DNA of 34,659 bases from NCBI GenBank assembly GCA_964637235.1, contig CAZWVR010000018.1:1-34659 (forward strand). The letters are read 5' to 3'. Each line of letters begins with the position of its first letter. Position 1 is the first letter of the stretch. Made by a program: the position numbers and the translations under genes. The notes under the pieces were generated by a model that saw only the letters and a list, made by a program, of their open reading frames with translations, was not told the origin of the DNA and ran no database searches. The stretch comes from CAZWVR01 sp964637235 (GTDB taxonomy: Bacteria; Bacteroidota; Bacteroidia; Bacteroidales; S143-33). This document shows positions 15,676-26,100 of this stretch, one piece after another.

Positions 15676-16932
15676 ATGAAGGAAATCGATGTAGAAGTAA
15701 TGGCACCTGTTGGGAATTTCGAGACTCTGGCAGCAGCAGTGCAGGCAAAAGCAGATTCAGTATATTTTGGAGTGGAGCAATTGAATATGCGGGCTAAATC
15801 TGCTAATAATTTTAAACTTACAGATTTACCAGAAGTTGTTAATATTGCTCATACAAATGGAATGAAAGCCTATTTGGCACTTAATACTATAATCTACGAT
15901 CATGATTTACGAATAATGCGAAAATTAGTTGATGCTGCCAAAGAAGCAGGTGTTGACGCAATAATTGCTTCCGATATAGCAGTTATGACTTATGCTCGTA
16001 GTAGAGGTGTGCCTGTTCATGCTTCTACCCAATTAAATATAAGTAATACAGAAGCACTAAAATTTTTTGCTAATTTTTGCGATGTTGTTGTTTTAGCTCG
16101 TGAATTAACACTTTCACAGATAAAATATATAGTTGATACTGTTAATAGAGAACAAATAAAAGGTCCTTCTGGCGAGCTCGTTAAAATAGAAATTTTTGTT
16201 CATGGAGCATTATGTATGGCTATCTCTGGTAAATGTTATTTGAGTTTACATGAGTTTAATTCCTCTGCTAATAGAGGGGCGTGTAAGCAAACTTGTAGAC
16301 GTGCTTATATCGTGATTGATAAGGAAACAGGTTATGAGTTAGAAATTGATAATGAGTATATTATGTCTCCAAAGGATTTAAGCACAATAAATTTTTTAGA
16401 TAAAATTTTAGCTACTGGTGTTTCTATTCTAAAAATTGAAGGTCGAGCCAGACCTCCTGAATATGTTAAAACTGTCACAGAAGTATATAAAGAAGCAGTT
16501 TTGAGTATTAAAGAAGGCACTTATACCCCTGAAAAAATTCAATTATGGACACAAAGATTGGCAAGAGTATTTAATAGAGGTTTCTGGGACGGATATTATT
16601 TGGGTAGAAAGCTGGGTGAATGGACAGATAGCTATGGCTCCAAAGCAACAAGACAGAAATTTTTTATAGGGAAAATTACTAATTATTTTTCTAAAATAGG
16701 TGTAATTGAATTACAGATTTTGGCTGATAAAATTTCAGTTGGTGATGAATTTTTAATTATTGGTAATAAAACCGGAGTTGTGGAGGGTAAAATAGAAGAA
16801 ATACGAATTGATGATAAGCCTGTCTTAGAAGCATATAAAGGAGATATTGTATCTATACCTGTAAAAGAGCGAGTAAGACGCTCTGATAAATTTTATAAAT
16901 TATTGAAAACTGAATTTGCAAACACAAAATAA
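15676..16932 (+). CDS. U32 peptidase-family protein (YegQ/TrhP-like)
   Basis: A 418-residue U32 protein. Family members once called collagenase-like peptidases include TrhP/YegQ and RlhA, which act in prephenate-dependent hydroxylation of tRNA or rRNA. The sequence opens EVMAPVGNFETLAAAVQAKADSVYFG, has VPVHASTQLNISN and the U32 signature EIFVHGALCMAISGKCYLS (172-190), and presents four Cys (180, 187, 203, 207; the last two in NRGACKQTC) placed to bind an iron-sulfur cluster. A C-terminal beta-barrel-like part (~330-415) is present. RNA modification is more likely than proteolysis, but which RNA is not decidable. It is followed after 6 bases by the 1906-residue secreted protein gene, so the two are cotranscribed. 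Confidence 0.88.
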   Translation: MKEIDVEVMAPVGNFETLAAAVQAKADSVYFGVEQLNMRAKSANNFKLTDLPEVVNIAHTNGMKAYLALNTIIYDHDLRIMRKLVDAAKEAGVDAIIASDIAVMTYARSRGVPVHASTQLNISNTEALKFFANFCDVVVLARELTLSQIKYIVDTVNREQIKGPSGELVKIEIFVHGALCMAISGKCYLSLHEFNSSANRGACKQTCRRAYIVIDKETGYELEIDNEYIMSPKDLSTINFLDKILATGVSILKIEGRARPPEYVKTVTEVYKEAVLSIKEGTYTPEKIQLWTQRLARVFNRGFWDGYYLGRKLGEWTDSYGSKATRQKFFIGKITNYFSKIGVIELQILADKISVGDEFLIIGNKTGVVEGKIEEIRIDDKPVLEAYKGDIVSIPVKERVRRSDKFYKLLKTEFANTK

Positions 16933-16938
16933 ATCAAG

Positions 16939-19900
16939 ATGAAACGAATTATATTTTTGTTGTTATTTTTCCCTTATTTTGTATATGCTCAAATTATAAA
17001 TGAAGATTTTGAGGACGGAAATATTAATGGCTGGACAGAAAGTACTTCTGGGCATTGGGCTGCTTCATCAATAGAGCCGATAAATGGTTCATATTCTTTG
17101 CACCATATTTATGATGCTTCCAGTTCCTCTCATGACCAAATTTCTTTATCTATACCCTCTATTGATATTACAACAGGACTTACTCGTTGGTATTTTAAAG
17201 TGAAATATACTTATAACCCTTCAAGTTCTAATAAGTGGGCTTTTTTCTTAATGGCAGATGCAGATGCTCCTTATATGCAGCCAGATAGCGCTATTAATGG
17301 ATATGCTTTGGGCGTAAATATGACTTCTTATGATGATACCTTGTATTTATACAGAATTGATAATGGAAGTTTTACGCCATTGATCAATACGCATTTAAAC
17401 TGGAATTCTTTGAATGATATTGCAGGATTTTTTATAACTCGTTCCGCAATAGGTCTCTGGAAAGTTTATATTGATATTAACGGGACTTATGATAATTTAA
17501 TCCAATATGGAGACCCTTATACTGATGCCACTTATACACAGGCTTTATATCTGGGTGTATATTATAAATATACTTCTGCACAGGATAGGAAGCTATGGGT
17601 AGACGATGTTATGCTTTTTGAACCTTTGAACTATGATACTGATTCTCAGGTATTACCAGGCCCAGATACTGAGCCCTCGTCAATATCTTCTATGATAAAT
17701 AGTCCGGATGGAGTAGAAGTTTTTGACGTTCAATTTCAAGATGCTGGAACTTCTGACGGTTTGCCAACTATTATAAAGTCTATTACCTTTACTCAGGGAG
17801 ACCATAATAATATCCCTAACTGGCAACAGGTGATTGCTGGTGCAAAATTATTTGGTACAGATATTCCGAATGGTATAGTGGGCACTGTCTTAAATGATAG
17901 GATAATTTTTCAGGCTGATACCTTAGCTATGATAGAAGATGGAACTACTGAGCATTATAAACTTTATATTTGGCTAAAAAGAGATTTATCCGCTATAAAT
18001 GATAACGATAATTTGGAGATACGTTTGAATTATAATGATATATTAACAGATTTCAATGGTTCCCTTTTTGGCTCAGGCGATGTGGAAAGTGGAGATAATA
18101 ATTTGGCTATAAGTATTTCCGCTACACAATTGAGTTTTTTCAATATCCCTGCTTCTGTTTTGCCCGGAGAGCCTTTTTCTTTGGGTGTTAAGGCTACTGA
18201 TGCTAATGGTAATAAGGACTTAGACGCTTCTGTTTCTGTTTCATTGAGTTTAAATACAGGTTCTGGTGAGCTTAATTCAAGTTCTGGTTTAACCCAGAAT
18301 CTTATAAATGGTGAATATTTATGGAATGATTTGACTTATAGTGAGTTGGGAGAGTTTACTCTTCTTGCTTCTGCCTCTGGTTTACAATCAGCACTTTCTC
18401 CTGTTATTGTATGTTCTGATTATTTATTTTATCTTAATGATGATTTTGAGGACGGTGAAATCTCCGATTGGATACAAAGTCAGTCTGCTCACTGGATGGC
18501 TTCCGATCAAGAGCCTATTGATGGTAATTATTCCCTTAAACAGGTATATGATGCAAGTACTTATGGTACAGATATCATTTGCCATCCTTTACCACAAGTC
18601 GATTGGAATATAGATACTTTAATATGGCGTTTTCAAGTTTTATATGCTAATAATTCGCCTTCCTCTTCTAATAATTGGTACGTTTTTTTAGCTTCTGATG
18701 CTTCTTATGATCAGATGAATAGCTCGGGAAATATTAATGGTTTTGTACTTGGAGTTAATTTTATTGGTAATGATGATTTAATAAAACTTTGGCATATAAA
18801 TAATGGTTCTGTATCTGAGGTTGTTTCTACTAATTATGATTGGAATAATACAGATGCTTCTTTGCCAAAAGGTTTTGAGGTTTTAAGAAAAAATACAGGT
18901 GAATGGGAGATTAAAATAGATGATAATGGAGGATTTGATGACCTGTTTGTGTATGGTACTGGAAATGATAATTCTGTTTTTTCTACTTCATATTTCGGAA
19001 TTGTATATAATTATAGTTCAACACAGGATAGAAAACTTACACTTGATGATATTTACTTTGGAGAGCCTATTCCAGATTTACAACCACCCAGCTTAGATAC
19101 TGTTTACGTTTTATCAGATAATCATTTGCGTTTGATTTTTAGTGAGGATATCGCTACCGATGCAGCGGAAAATACTTCTAATTACTTTGTTGATAATGGT
19201 ATAGGTTCGCCTATTTCTGCCACTCAAAATGTTTTGAATAAACGTATTGTTGATCTTAGTTTTTCTACATCATTTCAAGAGAATTTAAATTATTTGCTAA
19301 AAGTAAGTAATATTCGTGATATTGCAGGTAATGTTGCTGATACTTTGCGCTATTATTTTCAATGGAAAAATATACGTTTAGAAAAGATAAGATTAGTTTC
19401 TCAACAAGCATTAGACGTAAAATTTTCAAAACTTGTTGATACAATTACAGCTCAGAATATTTCTAATTATTATATTGATAATGGTATTGGTAATCCGATA
19501 TCTGCGACTATTGATGCAAATGACAGCAGTTGGGTACATTTAGTATTTTCAAATCCTATGCAATATGAACAAAATTATATTTTACATATTGAAAATGTGC
19601 AAGATAGATATGGTAATTCTATTGCAGCAACTGATTATCCTTTTTTATTCTATTTGGTTCGTAAATATGATGTCGTAATAAATGAGTTAATGATAGATGT
19701 AAATCCACAGCCTGTTGCATTGCCTCCTTATAAATATATTGAACTGTATAACTTAACGCCATATAATATAGATTTGACAGGCTGGACATTACAGATTGGC
19801 GATAATCATTTATTAGAATTTCCTTCTGTGAATATTGATAGTATGGGATATGTGATAATTTGTCCACAAGAAGCTGCTAATGATTTTGCACCTTTTGGTA

Positions 19901-22659
19901 CAGTTGCCCCAATTTTAGTGTCTTCATATCTTACATCTACCTCTGGTAAGCGTGTTGTTATTCGTAATGATAAAGGACAAATTATAGATGATATAACATA
20001 TTCTCCTGATTGGTATAATGACGATGAACACGATGATGGTGGTTGGTCTTTGGAACGTATAGATCCTACAAATCATTGTAATCAAAATAATAATTGGCAC
20101 GCCAGTGAAAATTATGCAGGAGGAACTCCCGGCAGTCGTAATACTGTTATGGGAAGCAATCCAGATAATGATAGCCCTTATCTTATAGATTATCAGATTA
20201 TTACATCACAGGATTTAAAGCTAAATTTTTCAGAAACTGTGGATAGTTCGCAGGCAGGAAGTATATTAAATTATATACTGAATTCTCAAATTACACCTAT
20301 ATATGCTAATGTTGAGGATAATACAGTATTTCTGCATTTTCTTGAACCTTTCGTGCCCGGAGATAATGTTTTATTGATAAAAAACATTGCAGATTATTGC
20401 TCTAATGTAATGGATGATAGCCTATTGACATTTTTCTATCGTCCTATTTATGTTTTGGACGTTGAGCCAAAGTCAGCAAATCAACTCAAAATATATTTTT
20501 CTGAACCTGTTGGTAAAGCATCTGCTGAAAATCCTTTAAATTATACTGTAGATAATGGTGTGGGAAATCCTACTGTGGCTTTAAGAGATGCTAATGATTC
20601 GTCTATTGTACACTTGTTTTTCAATAATTCTCAGTTCCCACAAGACCAGTATTGCACTATTACTATCTCTTCTTTGACCGATATATATGGCAATCCGATG
20701 GATACCAAATATGTTGATTTTGTTTATCATATACCGCAGCCTTTTGATATTATTATCAATGAGATGATGATTGATGTCAATCCTCAGCCACAGGGACTTC
20801 CTCCTCAGCAATATGTTGAATTGTTAAATACTTCTGATTATGATATTTGGCTCACAGATTGGTATTTTATTGCTGAAAATCAAAAGCCAAGAATATTTCC
20901 AAATGTAAAGATACCTGCTGGTGGTTATCTTTTGCTCTCTACACAAGAAGGATATTCCGATATAAAACAGTATGGAACAACTGTGCCAATTTTAGGCACT
21001 AATGATTTAATTCAAGCAGGCAAACAACTTTTAATATATGATAATCACGATAACCTAATTTATCATCTTCGTTATTCTGATGCTTGGTATCACGATGATG
21101 TTAAAGATGATGGAGGATGGTCATTGGAAAAGATAGACCCGTTTAATTTTTGCGAAAGTGGCTTTAATTGGACAGCCTCTGAGGATATTAGTGGCGGTAC
21201 TCCCGGACGTAAAAATTCTGTTTTTGCTTCAAATCCTGATACTGTTGGCATAAAATTGCTGCATTTGAAAGTTTTAGCTTCCAACCGCTTGTTATTGATT
21301 TTCAATAAGAACGTGTCATTTACTTCTTTGGATACTTCAAATTTCTATATTTCGGATTTTTCATATTCAAGCCAAGTGAGTATTTCAGATACAAGCTATA
21401 AAGCTTTAATTGTAGTATTTCCTAAGCAATTTGAGGATACACATAGTTATACACTCCAAATAAGTAATGTTTATGATGATTGTGATAATTTTACAGATAC
21501 GAGTGTTTCTTTCGTTTATTATTTAATTCATCCGGAGTATTTATGGGTTTTGAATGCTAACCAATTACAAGTTAAATTTTCGGAAACTGTGGATTATAAT
21601 TCGGCTATTGATCCTAATAATTATCACGTAGATAATTCTATCGGAAATCCTAATTATGTTGTACGAAGCACTCAGGATCCTTCAATAGTTTACTTACAAT
21701 TTGATAATCAGTTTAAAGATGGAGAAACTTATACTTTAAGTATAAGTGGTTTAAAAGATGTTAATGGTAATACGATGCGAGACGCTCAGCTTCAGTTTGT
21801 TTATTATATGGCTAAACCTAATGATATAGTAATCAATGAAATATTGTTTAATCCATATCCCGGTGGTTCCGATTATGTTGAGCTGTATAATCGTTCTCCT
21901 TATCCTATAAATCTTTTAAATATCCGTATTGCCAAACGTGATGACAATGATTCGATAGTTTCTGTATATAAGATTTCCGATAATAATTTAATGTTTCCTC
22001 CTCACAGTTATTTAGTTTTAACTACGGATACCGCAAATGTCAAACAAACATATCCTTATAATGGAGGAATGTTTATTCAAATGAAAAATATGCCAGCTTT
22101 CCCAGATGATGAGGGAAATGTTGTTATTTTGGATAAAAATGATACAATTATAGACGAATTCCATTATTCTGAAAAAATGCATTTTGCACTGATTTCTGAT
22201 CCGGAGGGTGTAGCTTTGGAACGAGTAAATTATGATAGACCTACACAAGATAGCAGTAATTGGCATTCTGCTGCGCAAAGTGTAGGTTTTGGAACTCCCG
22301 GACTTAAAAACTCTCAATATCATTCGGATAGTATAACAGTAATAGGAGAAATCACCATTGACCCAATTACTTTTTCTCCGGATAATGACGGATTTGATGA
22401 TTGGACAACGATACATTACAAATTTGATAAACCCGGTTATTTTGCTAATGTTATGATATTTGATAGTCAGGGACGTCTGGTGCGTTATCTTAAAAAAGAT
22501 GAACTCATTGAACAAGAAGGCGAATGGATATGGGATGGTTTAGATAATCAAAATAGAAAGGTCAAAATAGGCATTTATGTAGTAGTAGTACAAATTTTTG
22601 ATGATCAGGGACATCGTGCCTTATTTAAAAAGCCAGTGGTTGTTGCAGGCAAAAAATAA
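16939..22659 (+). CDS. Giant modular secreted protein with lamin-tail and Ig-like domains
   Basis: A 1906-residue exported protein: signal peptide 1-18 (LLLFFPYFVYAQ); two copies of a ~210-residue lectin-like module (22-230 and 500-712, each starting FEDGxIxxW and ending QDRKLxxDD); a beta segment at ~395-490; about six SbsA/Big_5-type Ig repeats (~716-910, 1079-1268, 1437-1628) sharing NYxVDNGIGNP; three lamin-tail domains (~912-1066, 1269-1422, 1629-1786) with INEMMIDVNPQP and SLERIDP...GGTPG motifs; and a FlgD-like C-terminal domain (1804-1906; SPDNDGFDD, VMIFDSQGRLVR, WDGLDNQ). This plan fits Bacteroidota cell-surface or extracellular proteins. Export by type IX secretion via the C-terminal domain is inference. 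The internal duplication is extensive. The binding target is unknown. A terminator follows. Confidence 0.88.
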   Translation: MKRIIFLLLFFPYFVYAQIINEDFEDGNINGWTESTSGHWAASSIEPINGSYSLHHIYDASSSSHDQISLSIPSIDITTGLTRWYFKVKYTYNPSSSNKWAFFLMADADAPYMQPDSAINGYALGVNMTSYDDTLYLYRIDNGSFTPLINTHLNWNSLNDIAGFFITRSAIGLWKVYIDINGTYDNLIQYGDPYTDATYTQALYLGVYYKYTSAQDRKLWVDDVMLFEPLNYDTDSQVLPGPDTEPSSISSMINSPDGVEVFDVQFQDAGTSDGLPTIIKSITFTQGDHNNIPNWQQVIAGAKLFGTDIPNGIVGTVLNDRIIFQADTLAMIEDGTTEHYKLYIWLKRDLSAINDNDNLEIRLNYNDILTDFNGSLFGSGDVESGDNNLAISISATQLSFFNIPASVLPGEPFSLGVKATDANGNKDLDASVSVSLSLNTGSGELNSSSGLTQNLINGEYLWNDLTYSELGEFTLLASASGLQSALSPVIVCSDYLFYLNDDFEDGEISDWIQSQSAHWMASDQEPIDGNYSLKQVYDASTYGTDIICHPLPQVDWNIDTLIWRFQVLYANNSPSSSNNWYVFLASDASYDQMNSSGNINGFVLGVNFIGNDDLIKLWHINNGSVSEVVSTNYDWNNTDASLPKGFEVLRKNTGEWEIKIDDNGGFDDLFVYGTGNDNSVFSTSYFGIVYNYSSTQDRKLTLDDIYFGEPIPDLQPPSLDTVYVLSDNHLRLIFSEDIATDAAENTSNYFVDNGIGSPISATQNVLNKRIVDLSFSTSFQENLNYLLKVSNIRDIAGNVADTLRYYFQWKNIRLEKIRLVSQQALDVKFSKLVDTITAQNISNYYIDNGIGNPISATIDANDSSWVHLVFSNPMQYEQNYILHIENVQDRYGNSIAATDYPFLFYLVRKYDVVINELMIDVNPQPVALPPYKYIELYNLTPYNIDLTGWTLQIGDNHLLEFPSVNIDSMGYVIICPQEAANDFAPFGTVAPILVSSYLTSTSGKRVVIRNDKGQIIDDITYSPDWYNDDEHDDGGWSLERIDPTNHCNQNNNWHASENYAGGTPGSRNTVMGSNPDNDSPYLIDYQIITSQDLKLNFSETVDSSQAGSILNYILNSQITPIYANVEDNTVFLHFLEPFVPGDNVLLIKNIADYCSNVMDDSLLTFFYRPIYVLDVEPKSANQLKIYFSEPVGKASAENPLNYTVDNGVGNPTVALRDANDSSIVHLFFNNSQFPQDQYCTITISSLTDIYGNPMDTKYVDFVYHIPQPFDIIINEMMIDVNPQPQGLPPQQYVELLNTSDYDIWLTDWYFIAENQKPRIFPNVKIPAGGYLLLSTQEGYSDIKQYGTTVPILGTNDLIQAGKQLLIYDNHDNLIYHLRYSDAWYHDDVKDDGGWSLEKIDPFNFCESGFNWTASEDISGGTPGRKNSVFASNPDTVGIKLLHLKVLASNRLLLIFNKNVSFTSLDTSNFYISDFSYSSQVSISDTSYKALIVVFPKQFEDTHSYTLQISNVYDDCDNFTDTSVSFVYYLIHPEYLWVLNANQLQVKFSETVDYNSAIDPNNYHVDNSIGNPNYVVRSTQDPSIVYLQFDNQFKDGETYTLSISGLKDVNGNTMRDAQLQFVYYMAKPNDIVINEILFNPYPGGSDYVELYNRSPYPINLLNIRIAKRDDNDSIVSVYKISDNNLMFPPHSYLVLTTDTANVKQTYPYNGGMFIQMKNMPAFPDDEGNVVILDKNDTIIDEFHYSEKMHFALISDPEGVALERVNYDRPTQDSSNWHSAAQSVGFGTPGLKNSQYHSDSITVIGEITIDPITFSPDNDGFDDWTTIHYKFDKPGYFANVMIFDSQGRLVRYLKKDELIEQEGEWIWDGLDNQNRKVKIGIYVVVVQIFDDQGHRALFKKPVVVAGKK

Positions 22660-22665
22660 TATCTG

Positions 22666-22703
22666 ATACGGAGGGCTGTAATTTAGGCTCTCCGTATTTT
22701 TTA
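22666..22703 (+). terminator. Intrinsic terminator of the giant secreted protein gene
   Basis: ATACGGAGGGCT (22666-22677) pairs with GGCTCTCCGTAT (22686-22697), 12 pairs with two G-U, 8-base loop, then a T-run. On the minus strand the same pairs become A-C mismatches, so it works best for the rightward gene, although the leftward repeat-protein gene ends just across it. Confidence 0.85.
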
Positions 22704-22719
22704 TTAGCCGATAAGTCAA

Positions 22720-22995
22720 TTAAAGCAAAACACTTTTTTTTGATGAGTTTCGCCAGCCTGCTTGATATTCGTTATTTACGAAATATACATTTATATCTGC
22801 CTGATATTCATTTGGTACGAAATATACTTTCTTATCTGCCTGATATTCATTCGGTACGAAATACCATAGAAATTCTTTTGTGGCTTGATATTCATTATTG
22901 ACTATGTAAACTTTTAAATCTGACTGAAATTCAGCATTTACTTTATGTGCCTTGAAATCGGCTTGGTATTCATTTTTTACTTCGTAGATTTTCAT
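22720..22995 (-). CDS. Small EYQAD-repeat protein (possible 7_1 knot family)
   Basis: A 91-residue protein built almost entirely of a 13-residue repeat, consensus xNEYQADxKVYFV: residues 7-19, 20-32, 33-47 (15 long, two extra residues), 48-60 and 61-73, then a partial NNEYQAG before a basic tail (WRNSSKKSVLL). There is no signal peptide or TM segment, so it is probably cytoplasmic. I recall a Pfam family of about 90-residue proteins with such repeats (DUF6150, '7(1) septoil knot'); the size and pattern fit, but I cannot run a search. Function is unknown. The gene lies 117 bases downstream of the helicase fusion with no clear TAnnTTTG box between, so it may be read through from that cluster. 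Confidence 0.72.
   Translation of the reverse strand: MKIYEVKNEYQADFKAHKVNAEFQSDLKVYIVNNEYQATKEFLWYFVPNEYQADKKVYFVPNEYQADINVYFVNNEYQAGWRNSSKKSVLL
22745..22980 (-). repeat. In-frame 39-bp tandem repeats in the EYQAD gene
   Basis: On the plus strand the motif CTGATATTCATT-GGTACGAAAT and its variants recur about every 39 bases (45 in one case) around 22757, 22800, 22839, 22885, 22923 and 22962. The two central copies (from ~22799 and ~22838) are nearly identical for ~27 bases, which points to recent duplication or gene conversion. Confidence 0.7.
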
Positions 22996-23112
22996 TTTTT
23001 CTTTTGAAATTACGAAAAACTTTTTTATTTTTCAATATTTTTTTGATTAAAATTTTAATAGACTGATTTGCTTTTTTCTTATCTGATTGTTATAAAAAGA
23101 AAAACTGAGGTT

Positions 23113-26100
23113 TTAAAATAGTTTTGGATAATCTATTTTTTTGCTTTTAACTTCGCTTTTTATTTGTTGGGTAAGTTCTTTTTCAATTTCTTTTATAAAT
23201 CTACTTTCTTGACGCTTGAATTTTTTATTTTGTATATTGATGACTTTGGGATATGTTAAGTAAAGGAGTTTTTTTGCGCGTGTTGTTGCTACGTAAAACA
23301 GTCTTCTCTCTTCTTGAATATCAACATCTTTTTTAAATAGTGTATAAGGAATGAAACCTTCTGTACAGCCAGCTATAAATACACAGGAGAATTCAAGTCC
23401 TTTTGAGGCGTGTAGGGTCATTATTTTTACATTTTCTATTTCTGCTGAATAATCATCTGCTGGCATACTTAAATTCATATATTCAATGATTTCATCGAGA
23501 GATTTATCTTTTATAATGTTTATAAAGCGCTTATATTCATCAGTTTTTTCTTTATAGTCTTTTGCAAATAGATTATTCCATAAGCTGGAAATGATTTTTA
23601 TAGGTTCTTTTTCCGATTTTAAATTTTTTATATATGGAATAAAATTTTTTACACTTGATTTAATAAATTGATTATCAGGATATTTAATAAATTGTAAAAT
23701 ATTTAATATATCTGAGAATGGTTTTTGTTTATAAAATGGTTGTTCTCCAATTACTTGGTAGGGAATACCGTGGTCATTTAAAGCTTTTATAATATATGTA
23801 TGTTGATTTTTTGTTCTGGTTAAAATAGCAAATTCTGATAGAGATTGAAATTCTGTATTTTCGTATCCTTGGGTAATATTACTATCTATTGAAAAGAATC
23901 TAACACCTCCGATAAGTTTTTCAATTGTTCTGGCTATAAATTCTGCTTCTGATTTTTGGGTTTGCTGTGGTACTATATTTATTTTTACTCCTTTTTCTTT
24001 TCCTTTTAGAATTTGTTCAGATTTGACTATTTGTGCAGAAGCTTTTAGAATATTATCTGTACAGCGGAAACTATATGATAATGTAATTTTTTTTGCGTTG
24101 AATTCTTGAATAAAACTATCAATAATTGAAGGATTAGAGCCTCTGAACGCATAAATTGCTTGTTTGGGGTCGCCTATTGCAAAAATTGAGGTATTTTCAT
24201 TTAAAAGGCTTTTTAGGAACAAGTATTGAGCATTGTTTATGTCTTGGAACTCGTCTATTAGTATGTAATTTTTGGTGAATTGTTTTTTTATATGTTTATC
24301 GTTATTAAGTAATTGAGTTGCTTGGATAATGAGGTCGTCCAGATCGAATAGACTGTATTTTTTTAGAAATTCAGAATATTTTAGAAATATTTGTTTTTCT
24401 TGTTGGTCGGTGAATTCATTTAGAGTATTTTTATGGTATGAAAAAGACTGAATTAGTTTTTGAATTTTATTTTTTGCTACCCCTAATTCTTGTAGTATTA
24501 TAGATTTTTGTTCGTCGTCAATAATTATAGGATTTTGAATTTTATTTTTTATGATTTTAAGTGCGTAGCTATGAAATGTATTTATGTCTGGCAGAGGTGT
24601 GTCTTTTAGTATATTTTTTAGCCTTTTTTTCATTTCTTCTGCGGCTTGATTGGTGAATGTTACGGCTAATATGTTGGTAGGTGCTATTTTTTGTTGATTT
24701 ATTAGGAATGCAATTTTTTCTGTAAGGGTTTTTGTTTTACCAGTTCCGGGTCCTGCTTCTACGAAAATAAATTTTTCTTTGCTTTCTACCGCCATCTGTT
24801 GTTCTTGCGTAAGAGAGCTTGTTTTTATTTTTGTTAAATTTTTAGAAGGTTGTTTGTTTTTTTGTTTTAAAAGGAGAAATTTTTCCACATCAAAGTTTAG
24901 AATTTTTCGTGTTGGAGGTTCTTGTTGTGGCGTTATTTTTAGTCCGAAAAGATTTTTATTAGAACCTTTATTTTTAAGTTCATTTTTTGCAAAGAGTTTA
25001 ATTTTACCATATTGACCATCAAAGCCTTCTTCTATAAAGACTTTATTTTCGCGCATTCTTTTTATTGCTTCGGCAAGGATTTCTCCCCCTGTTCGTGCAA
25101 TGGTTTGAATATCTATCTCAAAAAGAATTTGTAGTTCTGAACCTAATTTATTTATAAGAGAAAAATATTGATTATCAACACTTTTGCTGTTTGGGCTTAC
25201 AGATAATATTTCAGAGATAATTTCTTTAAGTGGGATAAGATATTTAAATTTTTTTCTTATAGGTCTCAAATTTACATCTGCTCTATCTGCAAGTGAGGCT
25301 ACTCTATGAGCAACACCTAAGGTGACAGGTTTTCCGCAAACTGGGCATATGCCATTGTGTTCTAATGTTTGGACAGGATCCCATCGTATGCCACATTTAC
25401 GATGTCCATCATAGTGGTATTTACCTTCTTGGGGATATAGATCAATAGTTCCGATGAAATTGTTATTGTCTTGATTTTCAATGGCTTTTTTTATTTCGAA
25501 GTAGGAGAGTTCTATATCAAAGATATTGGCGTTTCGTCCGAGTTTTTCCGGAGAGTGGGCGTCGGAATTAGATATTAAATTGAAATCGTCTAAGAATGAG
25601 CAAAGCCAGTTCATAGGTAAATCGGAGGATAGACCAGTTTCTACGGCTTTTATATACTTTGTCATATCACCGAAGCATTCTTGTGGGTTATCGAAGCCGG
25701 ATTTTGAGCCTAAAAGTGCGAACCAAGGTGTCCAAATGTGCGCTGGGATAAATATTATATTAGGGTCTATTTCTAAAAGCATTTCAAGTAAATCTCTTGC
25801 ATCCAGACCGAGTATAGGGCGTCCATCGGAGAATATGTTGAATTTATTTTCTATTAGTTTTTGCTGAATTTTTTCAACAGTTTCAATAGAGGGAGCTAAG
25901 ATTACATTGTGTATTTTTCGTACTTTTCCATTTTTTTTATATATGTTGCTTATTTCTGCGGAGAGTATAAATCTTACAAGGTTTTGTTGTTGAGGGTTAT
26001 TAGGGATTATATATTCTTTTTTTAGTTTTAGTAATCCGTCTTCTGCTGGTTCCAGATAAGTTTTTATTTCGTTTAGCCATTTAGGGTGTGTAAAATCTCC

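Noticed and set aside
22018..22515. 165-residue open frame on the minus strand
   Set aside because: Antisense to the last lamin-tail and C-terminal domains of the giant secreted protein; composition (I, R, C, S rich) is not protein-like for this genome.
22745..22990. Regular ~39-base repeats resembling a CRISPR array
   Set aside because: The repeats are contiguous, without unique spacers, stay in frame and encode EYQAD repeats; no cas genes are present.
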